NCBI RefSeq assembly: GCF_004402235.1
Contig: NZ_SOFS01000007.1
Span: 1 to 64,000 of the forward strand
Origin: Cryobacterium glucosi
GTDB lineage: Bacteria > Actinomycetota > Actinomycetes > Actinomycetales > Microbacteriaceae
DNA length: 64,000 nt
Direction of reading: 5' to 3'
The notes below the pieces were generated by a model. That model saw only the letters and a list, made by a program, of their open reading frames with translations, searched no databases and was not told where the DNA came from. Numbering within the stretch: position 1 is the first letter of the stretch; each line of letters opens with the position of its first letter. The position numbers and the translations under genes were made by a program. Shown here piece by piece: positions 34,010 through 47,199 of the stretch.

Positions 34010-34849
34010 TCAGCCCAGGAACTTGACGAAACTCAGGGCGACGAGCACGATCGCGAAGGCCGCGACAAGCCAGTTCTGCAGCGACTGGTGCTTGCTGCGC
34101 CGAGTCTGCACGTAGATCAGGCCGAGGATCGCACCGCCGATCAGGCCGCCGACATGCGCCTGCCAGGCAACATTGAGGTTCGGCAGGAAGCCGATCACGA
34201 GGTTGATTCCGACCAGGATCAGCAATTGTGTCGAGTTGCCTCCGAGGCGCCTCTGGATTACCAGGAACGCGCCCATCAGGCCGAAGATCGCACCGGATGC
34301 CCCGACGACCGGTGTGAGCGGACCAGCGAGGAACAACACCCCGAGCGAACCGGCGAGGCCGCTCAGCAGGTACAGGGCGAGGAATCGACCGCGGCCGAGC
34401 ATCCCCTCGAGGATCTGGCCGAATATCCACAGTGTGTACATATTGAGAAGCACGTGGAAGATGAAGCCGGTCGAGTGGACGAAGACACTGGTGAGCATCC
34501 GCCAGGGCTCGAAACTGCCGGGGTACGAGTAGATGCCCGCATAGAGCAATGCGCTCGTCACGTCGAATCCCGGGACGAGCTGCAGCAGGAACACCGCGAA
34601 GGTGACCCCGATGATGCCGTACGTGACGACCGGCCCACGGCTCGAGGAGATGCGTGTCAGCAGGGCCGGGCGGGTGCGCGGGGCGTTCTGCCGCTGCTCC
34701 TTCATGCACTCGGGGCAGATCACGCCGACGGCGGCCTGTGTCTGGCACTCCGGGCAGATGGTGCGGCCGCAGCGCTGACAGAGGATGAAGCTTTGCCTGC
34801 CCGGATGCCGATAGCAGAAATTGGCTGCGGATCCGGGCAGGTCAGTCAT
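34010..34849 (-). CDS. Rhomboid-family intramembrane serine protease with N-terminal zinc module
   Basis: 279 residues. About 1-50 hold a Cys/His zinc module (CYRHPG, CQRCGRTICPEC, CPEC). Six to seven membrane helices follow, with the rhomboid catalytic Ser186 in GASGAIFG and the His near 231 in AWQAHVGGLIGG, plus NMYTLWIFG. It cleaves membrane proteins within the bilayer; its substrates are unknown. Rhomboids with a leading zinc module are frequent in actinobacteria. It is convergent with crgA and follows the cyclophilin gene on the same strand after 11 bases, so the two are likely co-transcribed. Confidence 0.9.
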   Translation of the reverse strand: MTDLPGSAANFCYRHPGRQSFILCQRCGRTICPECQTQAAVGVICPECMKEQRQNAPRTRPALLTRISSSRGPVVTYGIIGVTFAVFLLQLVPGFDVTSALLYAGIYSYPGSFEPWRMLTSVFVHSTGFIFHVLLNMYTLWIFGQILEGMLGRGRFLALYLLSGLAGSLGVLFLAGPLTPVVGASGAIFGLMGAFLVIQRRLGGNSTQLLILVGINLVIGFLPNLNVAWQAHVGGLIGGAILGLIYVQTRRSKHQSLQNWLVAAFAIVLVALSFVKFLG

Positions 34850-34860
34850 TCGAAGTGGGC

Positions 34861-35400
34861 CTAGACCTGCTCGACGGTGACGGACTCGATGACGACCTCG
34901 GTGAGGGGACGGTCACGGCCATCGGTCGGCACGGTGGCAAGCTTCGCGACGATGGCACGGGAGGCCTCGTCCTCGACGGCGCCGAAGATGGTGTGCTTGC
35001 CCTGTAGCCACGTGGTCGGGACGACAGTGATGAAGAACTGCGACCCGTTGGTGCCGCGGCCGCCCTGGATGCCGGCGTTGGCCATCGCGAAGACGTACGG
35101 CTGGGTGAAGTCGAGGTCGGGGCTGATCTCGTCGTCGAACTGGAAGCCGGGGCCACCGGTGCCCTGGCCGAGCGGGTCGCCGGCCTGGATCATGAAGTCC
35201 TTGATGATGCGGTGGAAGACGGTCCCGTCATAGAGGGGAGTCTTCGAGACCTTGCCAGTGCCGGGGTGCTTCCATTCGATCTCGCCGGTGGCGAGGCCCA
35301 CGAAGTTCTTCACCGTCTTCGGCGCGTGGTTGCCGAAGAGGTTGACCTTGATCGGTCCGAGCGATGTATTGAGCGTTGCGACGGCGGTGTGCTTTGACAT
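34861..35400 (-). CDS. ppiA: Cyclophilin-type peptidyl-prolyl isomerase
   Basis: 179 residues from the ATG at 35400. Cyclophilin core motifs are TVFHRIIKDFMIQAGDP, GTNGSQFFIT and LQGKHTIFGAV. It lacks a signal peptide, so it acts in the cytoplasm and catalyses cis-trans isomerisation of X-Pro bonds during folding. AAGAAT lies 7 bases before the ATG, so this mRNA may also be leaderless. It corresponds in position to ppiA (Rv0009) of mycobacteria. Confidence 0.92.
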   Translation of the reverse strand: MSKHTAVATLNTSLGPIKVNLFGNHAPKTVKNFVGLATGEIEWKHPGTGKVSKTPLYDGTVFHRIIKDFMIQAGDPLGQGTGGPGFQFDDEISPDLDFTQPYVFAMANAGIQGGRGTNGSQFFITVVPTTWLQGKHTIFGAVEDEASRAIVAKLATVPTDGRDRPLTEVVIESVTVEQV

Positions 35401-35522
35401 GGGGTCAATTCTTGCACAGGCGCGAAGACGGATCCTGACCGTCCACGCCATCCGAAGCCCTCTTGCGGTATTGCGTGGCAAGATGGATGGTGTTCGCCAC
35501 ATGACATCGATGGAGGGTCCAG

Positions 35523-36050
35523 ATGAGCCTGTCACGCAAGCGCCGCAAGGAACTTACGAAGCTGCGCAAGAGCGCAGACGAGTTGTGGAACCACCAGCAG
35601 GAGGTTCTCGATCGGGCAAACGTGCTCGCACGTGATGCCGCACACCAGGCGGGGGTGCTCACCCGCGAGGAAGTCGTTCCCCGTGTCCGCGACAGCTACG
35701 ACCAGTTGGTACGCCCGAAGATCCAGGCAACGCAGGATCTCGCAGAGGATGTGCGCAGCCAGGTCGTCACGAAGGTGCTTCCCGGCATCGGCACTGCTAT
35801 CGGCACCGTCATGAGCGTCGGAGACGTCGCCAGGGATGCCCGCGTTCGTGCGGCCCTGAGCCGCCTGCACTTCCAGCAGCCCGTTGTGATCGAGAAGAAG
35901 GGCCCGGGGGCCGGCGCATACATCGCGCTCGGTGTCGCCCTGGCCGCCGCCGCAGGAGTCGCATACGCCGTCTGGCAGACGTTCCGCGCCGATGACGAGC
36001 TCTGGGTCGCCGACGACGAGCCCAAGAACGCATCGTCCGTCGAGTCGTAA
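35523..36050 (+). CDS. Membrane-anchored actinobacterial protein of unknown function
   Basis: 175 residues from the ATG at 35523 with GGAGG 6 bases upstream. A long basic, coiled-coil-prone N-terminal half (RKRRKELTKLRKSADELWNH, then REEVVPRVRDSYDQLVRP) is followed by one helix (about 134-154, GAYIALGVALAAAAGVAYAVW) and an acidic tail (DDELWVADDEP). No catalytic motif is seen. Its shape resembles a structural or stress-related membrane protein, but no function can be named. It is divergent from ppiA. Confidence 0.75.
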   Translation: MSLSRKRRKELTKLRKSADELWNHQQEVLDRANVLARDAAHQAGVLTREEVVPRVRDSYDQLVRPKIQATQDLAEDVRSQVVTKVLPGIGTAIGTVMSVGDVARDARVRAALSRLHFQQPVVIEKKGPGAGAYIALGVALAAAAGVAYAVWQTFRADDELWVADDEPKNASSVES

Positions 36051-36070
36051 CAGACAGACAGAGACACAAA

Positions 36071-36101
36071 GAAGGCCCGCATCCACTGGATGCGGGCCTT
36101 C
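36071..36101. terminator. Bidirectional terminator between the 175-aa gene and tRNA-Ala
   Basis: A perfect stem GAAGGCCCGCATCCA/TGGATGCGGGCCTTC spans 36071-36101. On the plus strand it is followed by TGTCATTCT; on the minus strand by TTTGTGTCTC. It can serve both the 175-residue gene and the tRNA transcript. Confidence 0.8.
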
Positions 36102-36138
36102 TGTCATTCTCGTGCAGGATTCATTCTCGTGCAGATTG

Positions 36139-36211
36139 TGGAGCCACGGGGAATCGAACCCCGGACCTCCTGCTTGCAAAGCAGGCGCTCTACCAATTGA
36201 GCTATGGCCCC
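36139..36211 (-). tRNA. tRNA-Ala (TGC)
   Basis: 73 nt on the minus strand. The acceptor stem GGGGCCA pairs with TGGCTCC (one G-U), the D arm is TAGCTCAATTGGTAGAGC, the anticodon arm CTGCTTTGCAAGCAG has anticodon TGC, and the T arm has GGGGTTCGATTCCCC. CCA is not encoded. It lies 73 bases after tRNA-Ile, the usual actinobacterial pair behind gyrA. Confidence 0.95.
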
Positions 36212-36284
36212 GTACATTCACGGGGGTGATGGCCGGAACGGCCGGTACTTCTTATAACTGCGACTGCATAAAACTGTAACTGCG

Positions 36285-36358
36285 TGGGGATACCGGGATT
36301 TGAACCTGGGACCTCTTCATTATCAGTGAAGCGCTCTAACCAACTGAGCTATATCCCC
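36285..36358 (-). tRNA. tRNA-Ile (GAT)
   Basis: 74 nt on the minus strand. The acceptor stem GGGGATA pairs with TATCCCC, the anticodon arm TTCACTGATAATGAA has anticodon GAT, and the T loop has GGTTCAAATCC. CCA is not encoded. It is first of the tRNA-Ile/tRNA-Ala pair that reads in the same direction as gyrA. Confidence 0.95.
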
Positions 36359-36448
36359 CTTATTGGGCAGATTTGAGACTACCGGAAACCTCCGGTTTCT
36401 CCCAATCGAGCAGCCGATTCGTTTCGGGTGCTGCCCGATTGGGAGGCG

Positions 36449-36484
36449 GTGACGCGGGTGGAGCGGGTGACGCGGGTGGAGCGG
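36449..36484. repeat. Two tandem copies of an 18-base unit
   Basis: GTGACGCGGGTGGAGCGG occurs twice in direct succession (36449-36466, 36467-36484), then a third partial copy begins. It is in the gap between tRNA-Ile and the DUF3566 gene. No function is apparent. Confidence 0.6.
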
Positions 36485-36499
36485 GTGGAGAAGGTCGAG

Positions 36500-36902
36500 C
36501 TAGTTGTTCGTGAAGCCGACGAGCAGTCCGCCGGTGATCTTCACGCTCAGGTTGTACAGCACGGCGTAGACGGCACCCAGGGCCGTGATGACGACCGTGT
36601 TCAGCACCGCCACGACGACAGCGAAGCCCATGACATTACCGATGGACAGGATGCTGGCCAGATCGGAGGAAGACCCCGCGATATCGGCGTACAGCGCGTC
36701 GATCTTGCCGAAGATCCCGGTGCCGTTGAGCACCGTGAAGATCAGGAAGGTCGCGACGATGGTCACGATGCCGAGGCACAGGGCGATCAGGAACGACAGC
36801 TTCACCGCCGACCAGAAGTCGATGTACACCAGCTTGAGCCGCACCTGCTTGGTTGTCACAGTGGGCCTCCGGCCGGACTTCTTGGCAAGTTTCTCAGCAA
36901 CA

Positions 36903-36910
<8 letters not shown>
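36500..36910 (-). CDS. DUF3566 transmembrane protein
   Basis: 136 residues with two membrane segments (about 35-62 and 90-118) and the family's start [21 protein letters not shown]. It follows gyrA directly (8-base overlap on the minus strand), as in nearly all actinobacteria, where it is the Rv0007-like gene. Its role is unknown. The constant place next to gyrA suggests co-expression with gyrase. Confidence 0.88.
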
Positions 36911-41457
<4,547 letters not shown>

Positions 41458-41576
41458 TTATGGAGCTCCTGACCGTCGCGCGGGCGACCCTTGAGTCTAC
41501 CAAACAGGGCATGGTCTCCCGGCCATAAACGGGGATCTGACGCGTTTTGCCTAGTCGGTTGACCTGTTTTGGCTCC

Positions 41577-42065
41577 CTAGCCGTAGGTATCGCGTGGACC
41601 GCGCCCTGGAATTGATCTGGGACCCTTTTTCCAGGAGGGAGCGTTGGGTCCCTGAAAACGGATTGACAGGATGCCCGCGTCCGGATACCGGACGGAGATG
41701 TGCGTCATGATTTCGACACGCATCATGCGCAGCTGGGTCGCCCACGCCGTCGACTCGCAGTGCACGGTCAGGACGCCCTCGTCGATGCCGGCGGGAGTGG
41801 AGTGTTTCGAGGTTTCCTCACCGGCGAGTTCGATCCAGGATGCGAGCAGTTCCGACTGCGCGAGGGGTGAGTTCCAGCCCAGTTGCAGGGTCAGGGAGTC
41901 GATTGTGTCCCCGAGGCCACGCGGATCGCGGCCGATGCCGAACGGGACACTCGAGCCGGTGTCGTCCCGCACCCGGCGCCTCGCCCTGACACGCTTCGCG
42001 TTCGGGTCGCCGAACACGTCCTTGAAGCGCAGGTAGACCCGTGCTGCCTCGCTCTGCTCAGCCAT
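41577..42065 (-). CDS. DUF721 (DciA-like) protein
   Basis: 162 residues from the ATG at 42065, overlapping the recF stop. The C-terminal DUF721 domain (SWIELAGEETSKHSTPAGI, then TVHCESTAWATQLRMM) is shared with DciA, the ancestral loader of the replicative helicase DnaB. The position between recF and gyrB is constant in actinobacteria. The helicase-loader role is inferred from the family, and the basic tail (SWKKGPRSIPGRGPR) may bind DNA. Confidence 0.85.
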   Translation of the reverse strand: MAEQSEAARVYLRFKDVFGDPNAKRVRARRRVRDDTGSSVPFGIGRDPRGLGDTIDSLTLQLGWNSPLAQSELLASWIELAGEETSKHSTPAGIDEGVLTVHCESTAWATQLRMMRVEIMTHISVRYPDAGILSIRFQGPNAPSWKKGPRSIPGRGPRDTYG

Positions 42066-43239
42066 CGATGACCTCCCCGGCGTGGATGTGAATCGTGTGC
42101 GCGGCCAGTTGCTTGGGGACATCCTCGAACACGGCTGCCGTGATGAGCACCTGGTCGAATCCCAGGACCGCGGCTGCGAGGCGGCTGCGGCGCGATTGGT
42201 CGAGTTCGGCGAAGACGTCGTCGAGGATGAGGACAGGATCCCCACTCGAGGAGTCCCTGCGCAGGAGTTCGGCGGCTGCGAGCTTGAGCGCGAGGGCGAA
42301 CGACCAGGATTCGCCATGGCTCGCATACCCACGCGCCGGCAGGGCATTGAGCATGAACACCACATCGTCGCGATGCGGTCCGACGAGGGTCATCCCGCGG
42401 TCGAGTTCCTTCCTGCGCACACCGGCCAGGGATGCACGGAACAGGTCGGCGGTCGCCCCTGCCTCCTTCGCTCCGGCATCATTCGTGCCGACCGATGCTC
42501 CGGAGGGAGTGTCCTCCTCGCTGCCGAGGGTGTCATCCAGTCCGAGGATACTGAGTGCGCCGAGCAGGGCCGGCCCGTGATCGGCGCCGACGACGGCCTC
42601 ATATGCAGTGCGGAGGGGTGTGCCGAGCTCTTCGACGAGCTTCGCCCGCTCGTCGATGATCTCCGAACCGAATTCCACGAGACGGTCGTCCCACACTTCG
42701 AGGGTTCCGAGCTGGGTTGTGCGCAATCCGGACGCCCTCGCCGATTTCAACAGGGAATTGCGCTGCCGGAGCACCCTGTCGTAGTCGGCGAGCACACCGG
42801 TGAGACGCGGAGACCGGAGGACGAGCAGCTGGTCGAGAAAACGGCGTCGTCCAGACGGGTCGCCGCGGACGAGCGCGAGGTCTTCCGGAGCGAACAGGAC
42901 GCTCGAGAAATACCGCGGCAGTTCCCTCGTCTTGATCACCGAACGGTTGATCTGCGCCCGGTTCAGTCCCGAGCGGTTGATCTGCACTTCGGCGAGGAGG
43001 TCCCGGCCGTTGTACTCGAGTTTGGCCCGGATGATCGCGGATTCCTCGCCGGACCTGATCATCGCGGCCGTCGTCGACACCCGGTGCGAACCCAGTGTGC
43101 TCAGGAAGCCGAGGGCCTCGACCAGGTTGGTCTTCCCCTGGCCGTTGCTCCCGACGATGAGGTTCGGTCCCGGCTGGAACGGAACCTCGACCTGCGCATA
43201 GTTGCGGAAGTCGGTCAGGGACAGGTGAGTTACCCGCAC
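42058..43239 (-). CDS. recF: DNA replication and repair protein RecF
   Basis: 393 residues; SMC-like ATPase that loads RecA at gaps. It starts MRVTHLSLTDFRNYAQ, with Walker A GSNGQGKTNLVEALG near 31-45, a signature motif region, and the Walker B region LILDDVFAELD. It follows dnaN after 8 bases and overlaps the DUF721 gene. Confidence 0.95.
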   Translation of the reverse strand: MRVTHLSLTDFRNYAQVEVPFQPGPNLIVGSNGQGKTNLVEALGFLSTLGSHRVSTTAAMIRSGEESAIIRAKLEYNGRDLLAEVQINRSGLNRAQINRSVIKTRELPRYFSSVLFAPEDLALVRGDPSGRRRFLDQLLVLRSPRLTGVLADYDRVLRQRNSLLKSARASGLRTTQLGTLEVWDDRLVEFGSEIIDERAKLVEELGTPLRTAYEAVVGADHGPALLGALSILGLDDTLGSEEDTPSGASVGTNDAGAKEAGATADLFRASLAGVRRKELDRGMTLVGPHRDDVVFMLNALPARGYASHGESWSFALALKLAAAELLRRDSSSGDPVLILDDVFAELDQSRRSRLAAAVLGFDQVLITAAVFEDVPKQLAAHTIHIHAGEVIDG

Positions 43240-43247
43240 CGGAGTTC

Positions 43248-44396
43248 TTAGCGCAACAGCAGGTTCGGCTGGAGCAGGTACTTGTAGCTGTCAGCTCCCG
43301 GCTGGTCGCGCGAACTCTGGCTCGTGATCAGGACAGGGCCCGGCTTGTTCGGGTTTTCCGTCTTCGTGAAGGAGATCCGCACGAATTCCGAGTGCACGGC
43401 CGTGAGGCCGTCCAGCAGGAATTGCGGCTTGAGGGAAACAACGGTTTCGACGCCGGACAGGATCGCATCGACGGATTCCTTGGCCTGTGCCTGTTCGGAA
43501 CCGACCGCTTCGAGCGTGAGTCCCTCGGTCGTGAAGGAGAAACGCAGCGCAGCCTCGCGTTCGAGCACGAGAGCGACACGGCGGGTGGCCTCGATCAGTT
43601 CCGCGGTATTCATCACGGCGTAGTTGTCGACCTGGTCGGGGAACAGCCGGCGAACCGGCGGGTAGTTGCCCTTGATCAACAGGCTTGTGACGGTCTTCTT
43701 GTCGGCGGTGAATGCGATCACTTCGCGATCGTCGGTGTTGGTGATCGCGACGGAGATCGTGCCGCTGTGTCCGAAGGTCTTGCCGACTTCCTGCAGGGTA
43801 CGTGCGGGTACGAGCGCGGTGATGGTGTCTGTCGCGACCATCGTTCCGGGGTCCCAGTCGATTTCTCGCACGGCGACACGGTAGCGGTCTGTCGCGACGA
43901 GGCTCAGGCTGTTTTCGGAAATCTGCAGCTGGACACCCGTGATGACCGGCGTGACGTCGTCACGCGATGCGGCGACGGCGACCTGGGCGACGGCAGCGGC
44001 GAAATCTTCGGCGGGAACCAGGCCGGCCTGGCCGCTGACGACCGGGATGCTTGGATATTCCTCGACAGGCATGGACAGGAGCGTGAAGCTCGCGGTTCCA
44101 CAGCTGACCGTGATGCGGGAGTCCTTGGTCACGAATGTGACGGGGGCGTTCGGCATCCGGCTGGCGATCTCGGCGAGGAGGCGACCGGACACGAGAACCC
44201 GTCCGGTCTCTTCGACCTCGGCGGCGATTTCGGTTTGCGCGGACACCTCATAGTCGAATGACGAGAGGATCAAGCCGGTCGCTGTTGCTTCGATCAGCAC
44301 ACCGCTCAAAATGGGCAGCGTGGTGCGCTGGGGAAGGAGTTTGACAGCAAAAGAAACGGCTTCGCTGAAAACGTCCCGGTTGGCCTGAAATCTCAC
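43248..44396 (-). CDS. dnaN: DNA polymerase III beta sliding clamp
   Basis: 382 residues from the GTG at 44396 (MRFQANRDVF), with AGGAG seven bases upstream; a TTG 39 bases earlier would add an atypical stretch. Three clamp repeats fit the family: PILSGVLIEA, the domain centred on PVITGVQLQI, and the C-terminal segment ending YLLQPNLLLR. It forms a ring around DNA and tethers Pol III and other partners. Confidence 0.96.
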   Translation of the reverse strand: MRFQANRDVFSEAVSFAVKLLPQRTTLPILSGVLIEATATGLILSSFDYEVSAQTEIAAEVEETGRVLVSGRLLAEIASRMPNAPVTFVTKDSRITVSCGTASFTLLSMPVEEYPSIPVVSGQAGLVPAEDFAAAVAQVAVAASRDDVTPVITGVQLQISENSLSLVATDRYRVAVREIDWDPGTMVATDTITALVPARTLQEVGKTFGHSGTISVAITNTDDREVIAFTADKKTVTSLLIKGNYPPVRRLFPDQVDNYAVMNTAELIEATRRVALVLEREAALRFSFTTEGLTLEAVGSEQAQAKESVDAILSGVETVVSLKPQFLLDGLTAVHSEFVRISFTKTENPNKPGPVLITSQSSRDQPGADSYKYLLQPNLLLR

Positions 44397-44768
44397 GAAG
44401 TCACTCCTGTCGGTCGGAGACCTGTTTGGCCTCAATGGTAGTCGTTCTCACAACGGCCCCGGCGTCGCTCGGTTTCCTCCGGTGTCGGAGGAAAGGTTGT
44501 CGGCCAGAGAGAAGTTTAAGTTTTTGTTAATCTTCTTAACCGTTGTGGAAACTGTGGATAACTCTGTGGATGCGGCTCATTCACTGGGAACTACAAACAT
44601 GTAACTTGTGGGCAGCCTGTGAGCGTTAATCGTCCCCCGGTTCAGGGCGAGCCTTACCACCAGCGGAGTTTGCACAAGCTGGACGGTAGTTTCCACAAAT
44701 TCAGACAAGTTGTTCGACGAGTTTCCACAGGGTTATCCACAACTGTGAAAACTGAGGGATTCTGCGGC
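44397..44768. other. oriC: Probable origin of replication oriC (dnaN-dnaA gap)
   Basis: 372 bases without a gene. It has two perfect DnaA boxes (TGTGGATAA 44553-44561; TTATCCACA 44733-44741) and at least four near-boxes (44544-44552, 44565-44573, 44689-44697, 44721-44729), plus an AT-rich stretch at 44512-44541 suited to unwinding. Its place between dnaA and dnaN is that of oriC in other actinobacteria. It also holds a 9-bp hairpin (44473-44494) just before dnaN. Confidence 0.82.
44473..44494. repeat. 9-bp hairpin in the dnaN leader
   Basis: TTTCCTCCG (44473-44481) and CGGAGGAAA (44486-44494) form a perfect stem with loop GTGT, 77-98 bases upstream of the dnaN start. It could pause or stop transcripts entering from dnaA. 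Confidence 0.5.
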
Positions 44769-46190
44769 TTATTTGTAGCGGTGGTCCTGTTTGATGCGGT
44801 TGGTGAGCTCCGTGACCTGGTTGTAGATCGAGCGGCGTTCCTTCATGAGTTCGCTGATCTTCTTGTTCGCGTACATCACCGTCGTATGGTCCCGGTTGCC
44901 GAACAGCTGGCCGATCTTCGGGAGGGAGAGATTGGTGAGCTCGCGGCAGAGGTACATCGCGATCTGGCGAGCCGTGGCAACGGCTTGGGAGCGTGAGGAG
45001 CCATAGAGGTCCTCGACGGTGAGCTTGAAGTAGTCCGCCGTGTTGGTGATGATGTCGACCGGCGCGATGACGTTGTCTTCGTCGAGGGTGATCAGGTCCT
45101 TGAGCACCGTCTGGACGAGGTCCATGTCGACGGGCGTTCGGTTGAGGCTCGCGAAGGCCGTGACCCTGATCAGGGTTCCCTCGAGCTCGCGGATGTTGGA
45201 TGAGACCTTGGACGCCATGAATTCGAGGATGTCGTGGGGAACCTGGAGCTTCTCGCTCTGGGCCTTCTTGCGCAGGATGGCGATGCGGGTCTCGAGGTCG
45301 GGGGCCTGGACATCCGTGATGAGGCCCCACTCGAAACGGGACCTCATGCGGTCTTCGAAACCGGTCAGGGCCTTCGGCGGCAGGTCGCTCGTGATGACGA
45401 CCTGCTTGTTGTGGTCGTGCAGAGTGTTGAAGGTGTGGAAGAACGCCTCTTGGGTCTCCGCCTTGCCCTGCAGGAACTGGATGTCGTCGATCATCAGGAT
45501 GTCGATATTGCGATACCGGGACTGGAATGCCGAGCCGCGGTTGTTGGCGATCGAGTTGATGAAGTCGTTGGTGAACTCTTCTGAACTGACATAACGCACT
45601 CGGATGCCGGGATAGAGGCTCATGGCGTAGTGGCCGATGGCGTGGAGCAGGTGGGTCTTGCCCAATCCGGAGGAGCCGTAGACGAAGAGGGGGTTGTACG
45701 CCTTGGCCGGTGCCTCGGCAACGGCGACCGCGGCGGCGTGCGCGAACCGGTTCGACTGCCCGATCACGAAGTTGTCGAAGCTGTACTTGGAATTGAGCCG
45801 GGTGTCGTGCGGGCTCTCGACGGGCGGCGCGCTCTCGAAAACCGATTGGGGCGTCGCGGGTGTCTCGACGTCCCTGGGCAGTGCGGACTCCTGGACCGGA
45901 CGGAGCGACTCCTGCTCGAGTTCGGGATTGACGACGACGTAGAAGGTCGAGACCGCGCTCGCCTCGGACAGTTGACCCATCGCGGCGAGCAGCGGCACCC
46001 GCATCCGCTGGTTCAGCATGCTCGCGGTGAACTCGTTCGGTACTTCGAGATAGAACGTGCCGGCCGCGATGCCCTTGGGTTCGACCAGGTTCAGGAAGCC
46101 GTAGAGCATCGGGGTGATGGTGTCATCCGATTCGAGGCTGGTGAGCACTGCCCGCCAGGTGTCCGCGATCGGTTGTTCTTCGGCTGCCAT
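44769..46190 (-). CDS. dnaA: Chromosomal replication initiator DnaA
   Basis: 473 residues from the ATG at 46190 with GAGGG upstream; earlier codons in the frame read through DnaA boxes and are not coding. Domain I is at the N-terminus, followed by a linker of about 60 residues, then AAA+ domain III (Walker A GSSGLGKTHLLHAIG, Walker B ILMIDDIQFL) and the C-terminal box-binding domain IV (DHTTVMYANKKI). It binds the DnaA boxes on both sides and opens oriC. First gene of the minus-strand replication block. Confidence 0.97.
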   Translation of the reverse strand: MAAEEQPIADTWRAVLTSLESDDTITPMLYGFLNLVEPKGIAAGTFYLEVPNEFTASMLNQRMRVPLLAAMGQLSEASAVSTFYVVVNPELEQESLRPVQESALPRDVETPATPQSVFESAPPVESPHDTRLNSKYSFDNFVIGQSNRFAHAAAVAVAEAPAKAYNPLFVYGSSGLGKTHLLHAIGHYAMSLYPGIRVRYVSSEEFTNDFINSIANNRGSAFQSRYRNIDILMIDDIQFLQGKAETQEAFFHTFNTLHDHNKQVVITSDLPPKALTGFEDRMRSRFEWGLITDVQAPDLETRIAILRKKAQSEKLQVPHDILEFMASKVSSNIRELEGTLIRVTAFASLNRTPVDMDLVQTVLKDLITLDEDNVIAPVDIITNTADYFKLTVEDLYGSSRSQAVATARQIAMYLCRELTNLSLPKIGQLFGNRDHTTVMYANKKISELMKERRSIYNQVTELTNRIKQDHRYK

Positions 46191-46647
46191 TGTTCCCTCT
46201 GTCGATACTGTCTGGTGAAACGCTGTGTGTTGAAACTGCGTGTCGGTACTGTCGATGATTTCTTGAATGCACCCGGAACTGCCGGAAGAGTCGACACCAG
46301 TGTGGGCCGAATCGACGGCCTCAGCAAAAGCATCCACAAGGTTATCCACCGCCTGTGCGCAATTCGGGCTGTGTTTTACAGGCATTGCGGGCTGCCTGTG
46401 GATAACTTGTCCTCACGGTAGTCAATGTCTGCCGCGGCGGCCAACTCTGTTGTGGATTCGGTACGTGTCGTTGACCGGAAACCGAGAAAACATCTGCAGA
46501 ATCTGCCGTTTACCGCCGTCGGGTTTGACCAGCACCGATTGAGGCCGTAGTTTTAATCAGTTGACCCCAGCCCGCGGGCTACCTCACTCTTTCCCGGCCG
46601 TTCTACATTTTTTGGCCTGCGGAGATTCAATACGTGGAGACCACACA
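46191..46647. other. dnaA-rpmH divergent intergenic region with DnaA boxes
   Basis: 457 bases without a gene. DnaA-box matches: GCATCCACA (46330-46338), TTATCCACC (46342-46350, 8/9), a perfect TGTGGATAA (46397-46405) and TGTGGATTC (46451-46459). These suggest autoregulation of dnaA or a second part of the origin. The right part holds the rpmH promoter. No clear -35/-10 pair for dnaA could be fixed. Confidence 0.65.
46525..46553 (+). promoter_or_regulatory. Promoter of rpmH-rnpA
   Basis: -35 TTGACC (46525-46530), 17-base spacer, -10 TAGTTT (46548-46553). This gives a leader of roughly 90 bases before rpmH. Confidence 0.6.
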
Positions 46648-46785
46648 ATGAGCAAGAGAACTTTCCAGCCGAACAACCGTCGTCGCGCCAAGGTGCACGG
46701 CTTCCGTCTTCGCATGCGTACCCGTGCCGGCCGCGCGATCCTCGGTGCCCGCCGTCGCAAGGGTCGCACCGAGCTTTCCGCCTAA
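46648..46785 (+). CDS. rpmH: 50S ribosomal protein L34
   Basis: 45 residues from the ATG at 46648 ([19 protein letters not shown]), the universal L34 sequence with the basic core [21 protein letters not shown] lies upstream. The next gene, rnpA, starts 8 bases after the stop. This pair beside dnaA is nearly universal in bacteria. Confidence 0.97.
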   Translation: MSKRTFQPNNRRRAKVHGFRLRMRTRAGRAILGARRRKGRTELSA

Positions 46786-46793
46786 GCACTCAC

Positions 46794-47189
46794 GTGCTCG
46801 CGGGGACCAATCGCATCACGAGCGGCAACGACTACAAGATGGTCGTTCGCCGTGGCGTGCGTGTTGTTGGTCCGCACTTCGTGACGTACCTGCGTGACAA
46901 TTCAAAGGGCTTACCCCCTCGGTTTGGTTTCATCGTCGCCAAAAACGTGGGGAACGCCGTCCGGCGCAACCGAATGCGACGTCGCCTGAAGGCGGCGTGC
47001 TTCGGTCTGCTCCCTACGGTGAACCCGGGCACGGATGTCGTCATTCGCGCACTTCCTGCGGCGCACGAAGTGGAGTGGCCGGTTTTGCAGGCCGAAGTCA
47101 GCCAGGCCCTCCTGAGTTTCCAGCGCCGAATTGCCGCGGGCACGACCGGATCCGGCCATCGCCGGCCGGAACGACTGCCCTCCCGATGA
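46794..47189 (+). CDS. rnpA: Ribonuclease P protein component
   Basis: 131 residues; the GTG at 46794 gives MLAGTNRITSGNDYKMVVRRG. The RNase P signature AVRRNRMRRRLKAA lies near 56-69, after RFGFIVAKNVGNA. It assists the RNA subunit in trimming the 5' ends of tRNAs. The C-terminal 20 residues are basic and less conserved. Confidence 0.95.
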   Translation: MLAGTNRITSGNDYKMVVRRGVRVVGPHFVTYLRDNSKGLPPRFGFIVAKNVGNAVRRNRMRRRLKAACFGLLPTVNPGTDVVIRALPAAHEVEWPVLQAEVSQALLSFQRRIAAGTTGSGHRRPERLPSR

Positions 47190-47199
47190 GTAGCCCGCG

